From Bacteroidales bacterium (GTDB lineage Bacteria > Bacteroidota > Bacteroidia > Bacteroidales > Muribaculaceae): 19,431 bases of DNA. This document shows positions 1 through 8,141 of this stretch, piece after piece. The stretch is from contig CAAFXO010000007.1 of the NCBI GenBank assembly GCA_900766975.1, positions 1 to 19,431 on the forward strand, written 5' to 3'. The position numbers and the translations under genes are program-made. The notes under the pieces were generated by a model. The model did no database searches and was not told the DNA's origin. It worked only from the letters and a program-made list of their open reading frames with translations. Each line of letters begins with the position of its first letter. Position 1 is the first letter of the stretch.

Positions 1-1019
1 ACACACCCATATACCTGTCCTTCGACCAGAGTGCCGGGCAGGGTCTCATAAAGCGATGTCGACACCACGGCATCGCCATGGCAATATACATCTCTCACAT
101 TCTCCTCTCCCGAGATGCGGCCTAAATGGCGATGCTCGATAGCCACACCGGCGAGTGCTTCCGGATCGCGGAGCGTGCCGAAAGTAGTGAGGCACATCCG
201 CGATGCCTCCTCCGGGTATCGCGCTGCGAGTATGCGAGTCGCCTCCACCAAGATAGGGAGTCCCTTGACCGGATCATCGAGCCGCGCCGCGCCCATCACG
301 ATGTTAAACTTATCCCCTCCGCCGATATGCTCAGGCATCCGATCCGGCACCGGGAAGGCATTAGCTATCACCGAGATCGGCATTTGAGCCATCAGCGACG
401 ACCGACGTGCATGATCAGCAAGCCAATTCGACACCGGCACGAAATGCAACCTCCCCTCCCCCTTCAGATCGCGCTGATAGATATTCGCCTTGCGCCGAAG
501 CACACGCGCCGAGAGGTCACCCTTAGAGGCACGCGAGCCCAAGAGTGGGCAATCGCCACACTGCGACTGCCAGCCCTGACACTCGCCGGCGTGATGACAG
601 ATGCCGGTCATGTTCCACATATCATGCATGGTCCATACCACCGGCTTGCCAAGCCTCAAAAGTCGTGTCAACCCCCGCAGAGAGAGCATCCCCTGGTTCA
701 CCCAGTTCAGACAGATCACATCAGCCGCCCTGACCAGTGGATGGCGATCGAGAGGCAACCCGTCGGAGGCCGTGTCGACCTTGAAAAGATCCCGCCGATT
801 GAATCCATTGGCCATGAAGATCTTCATGCGCTCCGCGAGGAAAGGAACGCGGATGGCGGCAGGGTTTGAGGCAAGATGTACGCATGGTGAATCTGTCTGA
901 CGATCCACCACCAGCATCCCGGCATCGACACCCACCCGGCGCAACGCCTCCAAAAGGCGTCGGCTCACTATCGCCGCGCCCCCTATGGCATCTGACTTAT
1001 TGATGATTACTACCTTCAT
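1..1019 (-). CDS. GT4-type glycosyltransferase, 3' end outside window
   Basis: Open leftward frame of 339 codons that starts at the ATG ending at 1019 and runs off the window, so the C-terminus is missing. The N-terminus (MKVVIINKSD followed by GGAA) is the usual Rossmann opening of GT-B enzymes. Around residues 130-165 there is a WTMHDMW stretch followed by a Cys-rich CHHAGEC...C..C segment, typical of WcaC-like family 4 glycosyltransferases of Bacteroidales. Near the window edge ETLPGTLVE matches the E-x7-E nucleotide-sugar motif of GT4 retaining enzymes. It probably transfers a sugar from an NDP-sugar during surface polysaccharide synthesis at the inner face of the membrane; donor and acceptor cannot be told. 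It lies 39 bases downstream of folA on the same strand, so cotranscription is possible. The family call is firm; the substrate is unknown. Confidence 0.85.
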   Translation of the reverse strand, partial: MKVVIINKSDAIGGAAIVSRRLLEALRRVGVDAGMLVVDRQTDSPCVHLASNPAAIRVPFLAERMKIFMANGFNRRDLFKVDTASDGLPLDRHPLVRAADVICLNWVNQGMLSLRGLTRLLRLGKPVVWTMHDMWNMTGICHHAGECQGWQSQCGDCPLLGSRASKGDLSARVLRRKANIYQRDLKGEGRLHFVPVSNWLADHARRSSLMAQMPISVIANAFPVPDRMPEHIGGGDKFNIVMGAARLDDPVKGLPILVEATRILAARYPEEASRMCLTTFGTLRDPEALAGVAIEHRHLGRISGEENVRDVYCHGDAVVSTSLYETLPGTLVEGQVYGC

Positions 1020-1058
1020 ATTGCGCTCTGCTATCTGTTGTCGTGATGTATCATCCTC

Positions 1059-1658
1059 CTATGGTTCGTGGCGGTCGTATCGCTCGAAGCGGTAGTTCAG
1101 CCCGCTCTTGGAGAGCATGAATTCCGACTCTTCGACCCGATGCCACACCGCCGGGTCGATCTCCGGGAAGAAAGTATCCGCCCCTTCGAAATGCGACTCG
1201 ATGCGAGTCACATAGAGGCGAGTGAGAAGGGGCATCGCTTCGGCATAGATTTGCCCGCCTCCGATGACTATCGGCACCTCCGGCGGCGGAGCCAACGCCA
1301 GCGCCTCGGCAAGCGACCCTGCCACCTCCGCCCCCGGAGCGTCATATCCCTGACGGCGAGTCAGCACGATATTGACTCGACCCGGCAACGGCTTGCGAGG
1401 CAACGACTGCCAGGTGGCGCGTCCCATCACTATCGGATGACCCATCGTCACATCCTTGAAATGTCGAAGATCTTCCGGCAGATGCCATGGCATATCTCCC
1501 TGAACGCCAATCTCATTGTCAAGACCCATCGCCACTATCCCCCACACCTCGCGACGTCGCGACGTCGTAGAGTTATAGATGCTGAAAGGGTGGATACCCG
1601 ATGTGTCGCGAGTGTCGACGATATCCTTGTCGAAGGGAAAGACTATACTCGTTTCCAT
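1059..1658 (-). CDS. folA: Dihydrofolate reductase with N-terminal extension
   Basis: Reduces dihydrofolate to tetrahydrofolate with NADPH, feeding thymidylate and one-carbon metabolism in the cytoplasm. The core begins at about residue 37 (EVWGIVAMG). It carries the DMPWHLPEDL substrate loop with the catalytic acid D63, the MGRATWQSLP cofactor segment, PLPGRVNIVLTR and the VIGGGQIY motif, all as in E. coli FolA. At 199 residues it is longer than the usual 160-170 because of 36 residues before the core, rich in polar residues and ending in RRR. The ATG ending at 1658 is preceded by an A-rich stretch as expected in Bacteroidetes. An alternative GTG start ending at 1547 would give a normal-length enzyme. 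A Bacteroidetes -7 element lies upstream at 1688-1695. Confidence 0.95.
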   Translation of the reverse strand: METSIVFPFDKDIVDTRDTSGIHPFSIYNSTTSRRREVWGIVAMGLDNEIGVQGDMPWHLPEDLRHFKDVTMGHPIVMGRATWQSLPRKPLPGRVNIVLTRRQGYDAPGAEVAGSLAEALALAPPPEVPIVIGGGQIYAEAMPLLTRLYVTRIESHFEGADTFFPEIDPAVWHRVEESEFMLSKSGLNYRFERYDRHEP

Positions 1659-1687
1659 ATTTTTTTCTACGCTTTTTTATCAATTTA

Positions 1688-1695
1688 CAAAGATA
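1688..1695 (-). promoter_or_regulatory. Probable folA promoter -7 element
   Basis: TATCTTTG on the minus strand fits the Bacteroidetes -7 consensus TAnnTTTG and lies 30 bases upstream of the folA ATG. The nearest TTG (1710-1712) is only 14 bases away, shorter than the normal 19-21, so the -33 element is weak. The gap is AT-rich and has a 12-base tandem duplication (AAAGATAAACAA). Confidence 0.5.
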
Positions 1696-1721
1696 AACAA
1701 AAAGATAAACAAAATTATTGT

Positions 1722-1729
1722 TATCTTTG
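1722..1729 (+). promoter_or_regulatory. Probable promoter -7 element for the Na/Pi symporter gene
   Basis: TATCTTTG followed by C matches TAnnTTTG and lies about 80 bases before the start of the symporter gene. It mirrors the folA -7 element (CAAAGATAA at 1688-1696 against TTATCTTTG at 1721-1729), giving a back-to-back divergent promoter. No TTTG is found at the expected -33 distance. Confidence 0.5.
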
Positions 1730-1810
1730 CACAAAAATGTAAATTTCGGTCAAATTTGGTCGATTTTTTCGGCTAAAGCCTCTGACGGAACATAATGTCT
1801 TTACTTTTCG

Positions 1811-3604
1811 ATGTATAGTTTATTAGATTTTATCTGCCTGCTTGGCGCCGTGTGTCTCTTTCTTTATGGAATGAAGGTGATGAGCGACGGCTTGCAGAAA
1901 GTTGCAGGCGACAGATTGCGCAACATCCTGGGAATCATGTCGCGCAACCGTGTTACCGGCGTATTCACCGGTATCATGATTACTGCGTTAATTCAGAGTT
2001 CGAGTGCTTCGACTGTGATGGTGGTAAGTTTCGTGAATGCCGGCTTGATGAGTTTGGCGCAAGCCATGTCGGTGATATTCGGTGCCAACGTCGGTACGAC
2101 CGTCACCACTTGGATTATCTCCGCCTTCTCGCTCGAAGTCGATATCTCGGCACTCAGCATCCCGCTGCTCGCCATCGGCGTGCCGATGATGTTTATGAAG
2201 AAGAGCACATATAAGTCGCTCGGCGAGTTTCTGATAGGCTTCTGCCTCCTCTTCATGGGTCTCGATATGATCAGCACATACGTGCCCAATCTGCAAGAGA
2301 ACCCCGAGATGCTTCGTTTCGTCACCAATTACACCACCATGGGGGCGATGTCCGTGCTGATATTCTTCTTCCTCGGCATCGTCTTCACCATGATAGCCCA
2401 GAGTTCGGCAGCCACCTTCGCCATCACCCTGATTATGTGCTCGCAGGGATGGATTTCCTTCACCCTCGGCTGCGCCATCATCTTGGGAGGTAACATCGGT
2501 ACGACCATCACACCGGTGCTCGCCTCGCTGAGTGGTAATCTTGCCGCCAAGCGCACGGCCATGGGGCATGTGCTCTTCAATGTGCTCGGATCCTTGGTGG
2601 TGCTCTGCTGCTTTATGCCTTTCGTTTCATTGGTGGGTAGCATCACCGACTTGGTGATGGGTGAAGACCCGCTAAGTGTTGACGCCGCTGCTAAAGAGGC
2701 TGTCCGAAACACACTTTTCTTCACTCCCGACGGCGCCATGACCCCTCACGCTCAGAAGTGTGTCGGCCTCGGCTTGGCTATTTTCCCCACCGTGTTCAAT
2801 ACCCTCAACCTCATGGTGATGATCTGGTTTACCAAGCTCTATGTCAAGATCGTATGCTGGATCATGCCCACTCGTCATAAGGAGGAAGAGGAGGAGTTCG
2901 TGCTCAAATATATCGGCCGCGGACTTCTCTCCGCTTCCGAGCTCAACATCACTCAGGCCCAGAAGGAGATCTTCGTTTATGGCCAGCGCGTAGACCGCAT
3001 GCTCGGCATGGCGCGTAAGATGATCCATCTCAAGGAGAATGATGAAGAGTATCAATCCACCTTCAATCGCCTCGAGAAGTATGAAGAAATCTCCGACCGC
3101 ATGGAGATCGAGATCGGCACTTTCCTCAACTGTGTGGCGGAAGGCAAACTGAGTCCCGAGTCAAAGATGCGCATCTCCGGTATGCTCCGCATTGTCAGCG
3201 AGATTGAGTCGATAGCCGACGGTTGCTTAAACGTCGCCAAGACTCTCAACCGTAAGAATCAGATACATGTCGAGTTCCACGATAATGTCCTAAAGGAGAT
3301 CGACCAAATGTATCAACTCGTCGACGGAGCCATGAAGAATATGCTCTATCTGCTCGAAGAACTCGAGAACCCCGAGAACTCCAAGGTGGTCGAGGCTTAT
3401 AACAAGGAACGTGAAATCAACAACCTTCGCAATAAACTCCGCGATGGGAATATCAATAACATCAACAACAAGGTTTACGACTATCAAGAGGGTATCTTCT
3501 TCATGGATCTGATCGGCGAGGCTGAGAAACTCGGCGACTATATGCTCAATGTCGTGGAGGGTGTCAAGCACCAGTTCCGCACCGTAGCCGAATATGACTT
3601 CTAA
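1811..3604 (+). CDS. Na/Pi cotransporter family protein with C-terminal PhoU-like domain
   Basis: Membrane protein of the NptA/YjbB family (PF02690), which moves phosphate across the inner membrane coupled to sodium. Two inverted half-repeats are visible: QSSSA at residues 62-66 with GANVGTT near 91-97, and QSSAA at 197-201 with GGNIGTT near 226-232. These QSS motifs are the substrate-binding signature of the family. About eight to nine hydrophobic segments occupy residues 1-360. From about residue 375 to 597 the chain is charged and helical, with repeated SELNITQAQKEI / RVDRMLGMARKM-type helices of a PhoU-like domain. Length (597) is normal for Bacteroidetes members. The start follows directly on an AT-rich leader. 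Direction of transport and the exact ion are not shown by sequence. It stands alone, with 75 bases to the next gene. Confidence 0.93.
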   Translation: MYSLLDFICLLGAVCLFLYGMKVMSDGLQKVAGDRLRNILGIMSRNRVTGVFTGIMITALIQSSSASTVMVVSFVNAGLMSLAQAMSVIFGANVGTTVTTWIISAFSLEVDISALSIPLLAIGVPMMFMKKSTYKSLGEFLIGFCLLFMGLDMISTYVPNLQENPEMLRFVTNYTTMGAMSVLIFFFLGIVFTMIAQSSAATFAITLIMCSQGWISFTLGCAIILGGNIGTTITPVLASLSGNLAAKRTAMGHVLFNVLGSLVVLCCFMPFVSLVGSITDLVMGEDPLSVDAAAKEAVRNTLFFTPDGAMTPHAQKCVGLGLAIFPTVFNTLNLMVMIWFTKLYVKIVCWIMPTRHKEEEEEFVLKYIGRGLLSASELNITQAQKEIFVYGQRVDRMLGMARKMIHLKENDEEYQSTFNRLEKYEEISDRMEIEIGTFLNCVAEGKLSPESKMRISGMLRIVSEIESIADGCLNVAKTLNRKNQIHVEFHDNVLKEIDQMYQLVDGAMKNMLYLLEELENPENSKVVEAYNKEREINNLRNKLRDGNINNINNKVYDYQEGIFFMDLIGEAEKLGDYMLNVVEGVKHQFRTVAEYDF

Positions 3605-3679
3605 TCCTCGGTGACTCATGATGCGATCCCCCCGAACCAAATGGTCTCTTCCCTTGTTTATTAGATATAATTACACCAT

Positions 3680-4807
3680 ATGTTTCAGTCCAATATGAAC
3701 ATGAACGCAAAACAAGATCTGAAGAATCATCGTTATTGTGTGATAATGTGTGGCGGTGTCGGCTCCCGCTTCTGGCCCTTCAGCCGCAGTGGCATGCCCA
3801 AGCAGTTCCTCGATTTCTTCGGCACCGGCCGGAGTCTCTTGCAGCTCACCTACGACCGCATGCTCCCTATCACCGACCCCGATCACATCATCTTAGTGAC
3901 CAATAGCGCATATTACGATATCATCCGGCAGCAGCTCCCCGACGTCAAGGAGAGCAACATCCTCCTCGAGCCGGCTCGCCGCAACACCGCCCCCTGCGTC
4001 TGCTGGGCTGCACATCATATCTATGCCATCGATCCGCAGGCATCGATCGTGACTCTCCCCTCCGACCATCTGATCCTCCGCGAAGCCGATTTCCATAAGG
4101 CCATACGTCATGGTCTCGATTTCGTAGAGCATCATGATGCACTCCTCACCATCGGCATCATGCCTACATCCCCTCACACCGGATATGGATATATACAGCG
4201 CGGCGAACCGGTGGCTGATGCCGACTGCGAACTCATGAAGGTAAAATCTTTCACCGAAAAGCCCAACCTCGAAATGGCGCAGGTGTTCCTCAGCACCGGC
4301 GAGTTCTACTGGAATAGCGGAATGTTCATCTGGACCGCTGAGGCTATCCTCCGCGCTTTCCAGCGCTACGACCGCGAAACAGCCTGCATTTTCGACCCCG
4401 GCACGCGTTTCTTCGGCACCCCGGAAGAGATGTCATTTATCGATGAAGTCTTCTCCAACGCCCCCTCCATCTCCATCGACTATGCCATCATGGAGAAGGC
4501 CGACAATGTCTTCGTCCTCCCCGCCGATCTCGGTTGGAGCGATCTCGGCACTTGGAATGCTCTCTACGACTGCTCTCCCAAGAATGTCGACCGCAATGTC
4601 ACCCAGAATTGCAAGGTCATAGCCCATGGCTGCGAAGGCACTCTCTTCGCCGCCGATAGCGATAAGATCATCGTCGCCTCCGGACTTAAAGATTTCATCG
4701 TCGCCGACCGCGATAATGCCCTCCTGATCTATCCCCTCAGCGAGGAGCAGAAGATACGCCAAGTCGTCAACGATGTCCGTGCTCATTTCGGCGAAAAGTA
4801 TATCTAA
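3680..4807 (+). CDS. manC: Mannose-1-phosphate guanylyltransferase
   Basis: Makes GDP-mannose from mannose-1-phosphate and GTP, the precursor for mannose- and fucose-containing surface glycans. The nucleotidyltransferase signature GGVGSRFWPFSR is at residues 25-36, followed by MPKQFL at 39-44, EPARRNTAPC at 97-106, PSDH at 127-130, FTEKP at 191-195 and WNSGMFIW at 211-218, all typical of this family. ADLGWSDLGTW closes the catalytic domain. At 375 residues it has the short form with a left-handed beta-helix-like tail and no fused phosphomannose isomerase domain. Met6 or Met8 are equally possible starts, since the first eight residues are not part of the fold. The following lipoprotein gene starts one base after its stop codon, so the two are probably translated from one message. 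The symbol is assigned by family resemblance. Confidence 0.93.
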   Translation: MFQSNMNMNAKQDLKNHRYCVIMCGGVGSRFWPFSRSGMPKQFLDFFGTGRSLLQLTYDRMLPITDPDHIILVTNSAYYDIIRQQLPDVKESNILLEPARRNTAPCVCWAAHHIYAIDPQASIVTLPSDHLILREADFHKAIRHGLDFVEHHDALLTIGIMPTSPHTGYGYIQRGEPVADADCELMKVKSFTEKPNLEMAQVFLSTGEFYWNSGMFIWTAEAILRAFQRYDRETACIFDPGTRFFGTPEEMSFIDEVFSNAPSISIDYAIMEKADNVFVLPADLGWSDLGTWNALYDCSPKNVDRNVTQNCKVIAHGCEGTLFAADSDKIIVASGLKDFIVADRDNALLIYPLSEEQKIRQVVNDVRAHFGEKYI

Positions 4808-4808
4808 A

Positions 4809-5930
4809 ATGCTCATTATCAGATCTTCTAACCACGCCACTCGGCGCTGCCGTCATAGAGCTGAATCATTCTCCTCCATCCTCTCTCTCTTCCTCCTCTT
4901 CTTGGCTGTGGTCCTCTCCTCTTGCAGCAAGAATGAGTTTGATGTCGAGTTCGAGCTCTCACCATCGGCCGACGGCACCTATCGCGCCGTATACTATGCC
5001 TCCGACCCGCAGAAGGGCTGGATTGTCGAGAATGTGGTCAATATACAGCAGGGTAAAGCCCACCTCACCGGCATGGTCTATAATCCATGTATCGTATACC
5101 TCTGCCGCACATCCAATGCCGAGCAGGGGTTATATCTATATGTGGAGCGGGGCGACGATTTCACCATCTCCGGCGATGGATCCGACCCCGCTGCCTGGCA
5201 TGTCGAGGGAAATAAACTCACCCGCCAACTCGACGAGTGGCGCACTGAACACCGCAACGTCATCGTCAAGGCGCGCTCCGGGCGTGAGGCTGACATCGCA
5301 CCACTTTGCCGCGCCGTCGACTCTTTCGTCACTTCACACCCCGACGACCCCGCCGCCACCATCATCCTGATGGCTTATTACGACCGCAGCTATGACTCCG
5401 GGCGATTCGCAGCCCTCATGAAGGCTCTCCGCGACGATGCCGCCGACCGTAAGTGGATAGATATGATGGCCCGTAATGATATGCCTGCCGACGATATCTC
5501 CGCCCCCGCCATCCCCAAGTCGCTCATTTTCGCCACCGTCGCCACCGGATGCGACACCATCACCCCGGGTCGTGTCCCCACTCTCCTATACTTCGGCAAG
5601 GCATCTCTGCAGTCATACCGCGACGATATCGCCAAACTCCGCCAACTCTCCCGATCTTCGGGAGATTCTCTCTCGCGAATTATCGCCAATGTCTCGTTCG
5701 AACCCGATTCGATGACTCGATGGCATGGCGTTTATGTCGATTCCCTCAAAGATGCCGTTCAGGCGTGGGTCCCACTCGGACTCTCCGACTCTCAAATCAA
5801 GCAACTCGGCGTCCGAAGGATCCCTTATTTCATTGTCATCGACCCTAAGGCAAAGGCCATCTACTCCGGCTCCGACACCGACCGCGCTATCGAGTCATTC
5901 CGTTCGCTACTCCCTAAGAGCGCGCTCTAA
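4809..5930 (+). CDS. Lipoprotein with DUF4369-like and CxxC-less thioredoxin-like domains
   Basis: Starts at the ATG at 4809, one base after the manC stop; an in-frame ATG at 4773 lies inside manC and is less likely. Residues 20-39 form a hydrophobic signal ending in VVLSSC, a lipobox with Cys39 as lipidated residue, so it should be exported and anchored, probably to the outer membrane. Residues 45-140 resemble the beta-rich DUF4369 module of Bacteroidetes thioredoxin-like lipoproteins. The C-terminal part is laid out like a TlpA/ResA thioredoxin: TLLYFGKASLQ stands where WxSWCxxC is expected, and RRIPYFIVIDPKAKAIYSG provides the cis-Pro loop and last strands. Because both cysteines are gone, a disulfide reductase role is unlikely; a binding or structural role is inferred. 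373 residues, normal for the class. Confidence 0.75.
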   Translation: MLIIRSSNHATRRCRHRAESFSSILSLFLLFLAVVLSSCSKNEFDVEFELSPSADGTYRAVYYASDPQKGWIVENVVNIQQGKAHLTGMVYNPCIVYLCRTSNAEQGLYLYVERGDDFTISGDGSDPAAWHVEGNKLTRQLDEWRTEHRNVIVKARSGREADIAPLCRAVDSFVTSHPDDPAATIILMAYYDRSYDSGRFAALMKALRDDAADRKWIDMMARNDMPADDISAPAIPKSLIFATVATGCDTITPGRVPTLLYFGKASLQSYRDDIAKLRQLSRSSGDSLSRIIANVSFEPDSMTRWHGVYVDSLKDAVQAWVPLGLSDSQIKQLGVRRIPYFIVIDPKAKAIYSGSDTDRAIESFRSLLPKSAL

Positions 5931-5965
5931 ACAATAATACAGGATACTCTCCCATCGCCGACCCA

Positions 5966-5992
5966 ATTCCTATCTCCTCATTCCTATCTCCT
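5966..5992. repeat. Two direct copies of a 13-base sequence before yifB
   Basis: ATTCCTATCTCCT occurs at 5966-5978 and again at 5980-5992, within the 81-base gap before the YifB gene. No promoter of Bacteroidetes type is seen in the gap. Probably a local slip duplication. Confidence 0.7.
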
Positions 5993-6011
5993 AATCAACC
6001 AATTCTCAGAT

Positions 6012-7610
6012 ATGCTTACCAAGGTCTATACAGCTGCTATATATGGCATCGATGCCTTCCCTGTCACCATCGAGACAGTCATGGAGCGTGGTGCTCAGTT
6101 CAACATCGTCGGCATGGCTGACACCGCCGTCAAGGAAAGCTACCTCCGCATCCAGTCGGCGTTGAAGCAATCCAACTTCACTTTCCCTCACTATCGCACC
6201 ACAGTCAACCTCGCCCCTGCCGATGTCAAGAAGGAGGGGGCATCGTTCGACCTCCCCATAGCCATAGGCCTGCTCACCGCCGGCGGATCTATCCAATGTC
6301 CTAACCTCGAAGAGTATATGATCACCGGAGAGCTCAGCCTCGACGGCTCGCTCCTCCCCGTCAAGGGCGCCCTCCCCATTGCTGTCAAGGCACGCGAGAT
6401 GGGTTTCAAACGTCTCATCGTGCCTGAAGCAAATGTCACCGAAGCCGCTGTCGTCAACAATATAGAAGTCTTTGGCGCTCAGAATCTTACCCAAGTCGTG
6501 CAGGTCGTCACCGGTTCCGACATTATCCAGCCCATGGTCATCAACACTCGCGCCCTCTTCGCCGAGGCTGTCAATAAGTTTGACTATGACTTCGCCGAAG
6601 TCAAGGGGCAAGAGACCGTGAAGCGTGCCTTCGAAGTGGCATGTGCCGGAGGCCACAACCTGCTGATGGTGGGACCTCCCGGGGCAGGCAAGTCGATGAT
6701 GGCTAAGCGATTGCCATCCATCCTCCCCCCTCTGAGCATGGCGGAAGCCCTCGAAACCACCAAGATACACTCCGTAGCCGGCAAGCTCTCGCGAGGATCG
6801 ATGCTTATGACCCAGCGACCCTTCCGCACGCCCCACCACACCGTGTCGCCCGTAGCACTCGTCGGCGGCGGTGCCAACCCCATGCCTGGCGAAATCTCCT
6901 TAGCCAACAATGGTGTCCTCTTCCTCGACGAGTTCCCGGAATTCCCTCGTCAAGTCTTGGAGGTGCTGCGTCAGCCCATCGAAGACCGCGTCATCACCGT
7001 GTCCCGTGCCAAATATACTGTCAATTACCCCGCATCGTTCATGCTTGTAGCGTCGATGAACCCCTGTCCCTGTGGATATTACGGTCACCCCACCAAGCGA
7101 TGCACATGCGCCCCGGGGCAGGTGCAAAAATATATGAACAAGATCTCCGGACCGCTCCTCGACCGTATCGACTTGCAGATCGAGATAGAGCCGGTCGACT
7201 TCGACGACATGGCCAACAGGCAGCCTGCCGAATCGAGCAGTGAGATCAGAAGTCGTGTTGTGGCGGCGAGAGCCGTGCAGCAGGCGCGCTATGCCGGCAT
7301 CTCCGGCATCCACTGCAACGCGCAGATGAACTCCGCCTTAATCCATCAATATGCCTGGCCCGACGAAGCCGGCATGGAGAAGCTCAAAGAGAGGATGACT
7401 CGGCTCAACATGTCAGCGCGAGCCTTCGACCGCATTCTGCGCGTAGCGCGCACCATCGCCGACCTTGACTACGCCACCCGTCGCGACGACGCCGGCGCCC
7501 CCCTCTACACCCCGGCGCAAGCCGCCGACCTCCCCATCACCGTAGCCCACCTCGCCGAAGCCATAGGCTACAGAAGCCTCGACCGAGCCAACTACGGCTC
7601 CGCCTTCTAA
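6012..7610 (+). CDS. YifB/ComM family Mg-chelatase-like AAA+ ATPase
   Basis: Cytoplasmic hexameric helicase family; ComM in proteobacteria promotes branch migration during natural transformation. Residues 1-170 hold the ChlI-like N-domain (IVGMADTAVKES, NLAPADVKKEG, ITGELSLDGSLLPVKGAL). The ATPase core has Walker A GPPGAGKS at 221-228, RPFRTPHHT at 269-277, GEISLANNGVLFLDE with Walker B at 303-307, and a CPCG...CTC cysteine cluster at 352-366 that may bind zinc. The C-terminal Mg_chelatase_C domain (SARAFDRILRVARTIADL) is complete. At 532 residues it is of usual length. The ATG at 6012 gives the conserved start MLTKVYTAAIYGID. It stands apart from its neighbours. The role in Bacteroidales is not established; recombination of incoming or stalled DNA is the likely one. 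Confidence 0.95.
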   Translation: MLTKVYTAAIYGIDAFPVTIETVMERGAQFNIVGMADTAVKESYLRIQSALKQSNFTFPHYRTTVNLAPADVKKEGASFDLPIAIGLLTAGGSIQCPNLEEYMITGELSLDGSLLPVKGALPIAVKAREMGFKRLIVPEANVTEAAVVNNIEVFGAQNLTQVVQVVTGSDIIQPMVINTRALFAEAVNKFDYDFAEVKGQETVKRAFEVACAGGHNLLMVGPPGAGKSMMAKRLPSILPPLSMAEALETTKIHSVAGKLSRGSMLMTQRPFRTPHHTVSPVALVGGGANPMPGEISLANNGVLFLDEFPEFPRQVLEVLRQPIEDRVITVSRAKYTVNYPASFMLVASMNPCPCGYYGHPTKRCTCAPGQVQKYMNKISGPLLDRIDLQIEIEPVDFDDMANRQPAESSSEIRSRVVAARAVQQARYAGISGIHCNAQMNSALIHQYAWPDEAGMEKLKERMTRLNMSARAFDRILRVARTIADLDYATRRDDAGAPLYTPAQAADLPITVAHLAEAIGYRSLDRANYGSAF

Positions 7611-7694
7611 CCCACCCCTCCCCCCTGCCTCCCCTCTCTCCCTCCCCTCTCTCCCTCCCTGCCTCTCTCCCTCTCTCCCTCTCTCCCAAAAAAA

Positions 7695-7712
7695 GCGAGC
7701 TCCGCTCGCCAC
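7695..7712 (-). repeat. REP-like hairpin, copy A
   Basis: On the minus strand GTGG (7709-7712) is followed directly by CGAGC-GGA-GCTCG (7696-7708), a 5-bp stem with a 3-base loop, then C and a T run. Flanking bases (GTCTTTGGGTGG on the same strand) match the other copies. Confidence 0.75.
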
Positions 7713-7749
7713 CCAAAGACAAAAAGGCTCCGCACTCTCCACCCCTCTC

Positions 7750-8035
7750 CTCGCCCCGAGCCTCGCCTCCCTCCTCTCCTCGCTCCGCCCCGAGTCTCTC
7801 CCCTCTCCCCGCCCCGAGTCTTGCCTCCCTCCTCGCCCCGAGTCTTGCCTCCCTCCTCGCCCCGAGTCTCTCCCCCCCTCCTCGCCCCGAGTCTCTCCTC
7901 CTCGCCCCGAGTCTCTCCCCCTCGCATCGCCCCGCCCCGAGTCTCGCCCCTCGCCTCTCCTCTCCCCGCCCCGAGTCTCTCTCCTCGCCTCGCTCCGGGT
8001 CTCTCCCCCCTCGCTCCGGGTCTTACCTCCACCCG
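7750..8035. repeat. C/T-rich minisatellite, about 11 imperfect copies
   Basis: The core CGCCCCGAGTCT recurs about eleven times with variable pyrimidine spacers of roughly 5-20 bases (CTCTCC, TTGCCTCC, CTCGCC and similar). The last two copies have CGCTCCGGGTCT. Each core holds the small inverted repeat CTCG-CCC-CGAG. Strand asymmetry is extreme, with G-rich runs on the minus strand. Copy number is an estimate by eye. Confidence 0.75.
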
Positions 8036-8062
8036 GCGCCGAATGGCGCCTTTTGTCTTCGG

Positions 8063-8080
8063 GTGGCGAGCGAAGCGAGC
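8063..8080 (+). repeat. REP-like hairpin, copy B (degenerate)
   Basis: GTGG (8063-8066) then CGAGC-GAA, but the second arm reads GCGAG instead of GCTCG, so the stem is broken by two changes. The flank GTCTTCGGGTGG and the trailing CTTTT agree with copy D. It is inverted relative to copy A and lies 61 bases before the transposase start. Confidence 0.65.
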
Positions 8081-8141
8081 TTTTCCCCCTTGCCGCCCCA
8101 TAGGCTTTCCCTCCTTCTGTTTAACCTAACTCTTCTTTATA

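Larger units (their letters stand above)
7611..8141. other. Gene-free region: pyrimidine-rich low complexity between two REP copies
   Basis: No supportable gene. The plus strand is almost all C and T from 7612 to 7687 (CCTCTCTCC-type runs), then REP copy A, then a minisatellite to about 8035, then REP copy B and the leader of the transposase gene. The leftward open frame across it encodes only Arg/Gly/Glu-rich repeats and is a by-product of composition. Confidence 0.8.

Noticed and set aside
126..869. Rightward open frame of 247 codons at the left end
   Set aside because: Antisense to the GT4 glycosyltransferase, whose motifs are clear on the other strand.
7607..8101. Leftward open frame rich in Arg, Gly and Glu (164 codons), collagen- or RGG-like
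   Set aside because: The pattern follows directly from the C/T-rich minisatellite and REP copies; no start signal or conserved domain.
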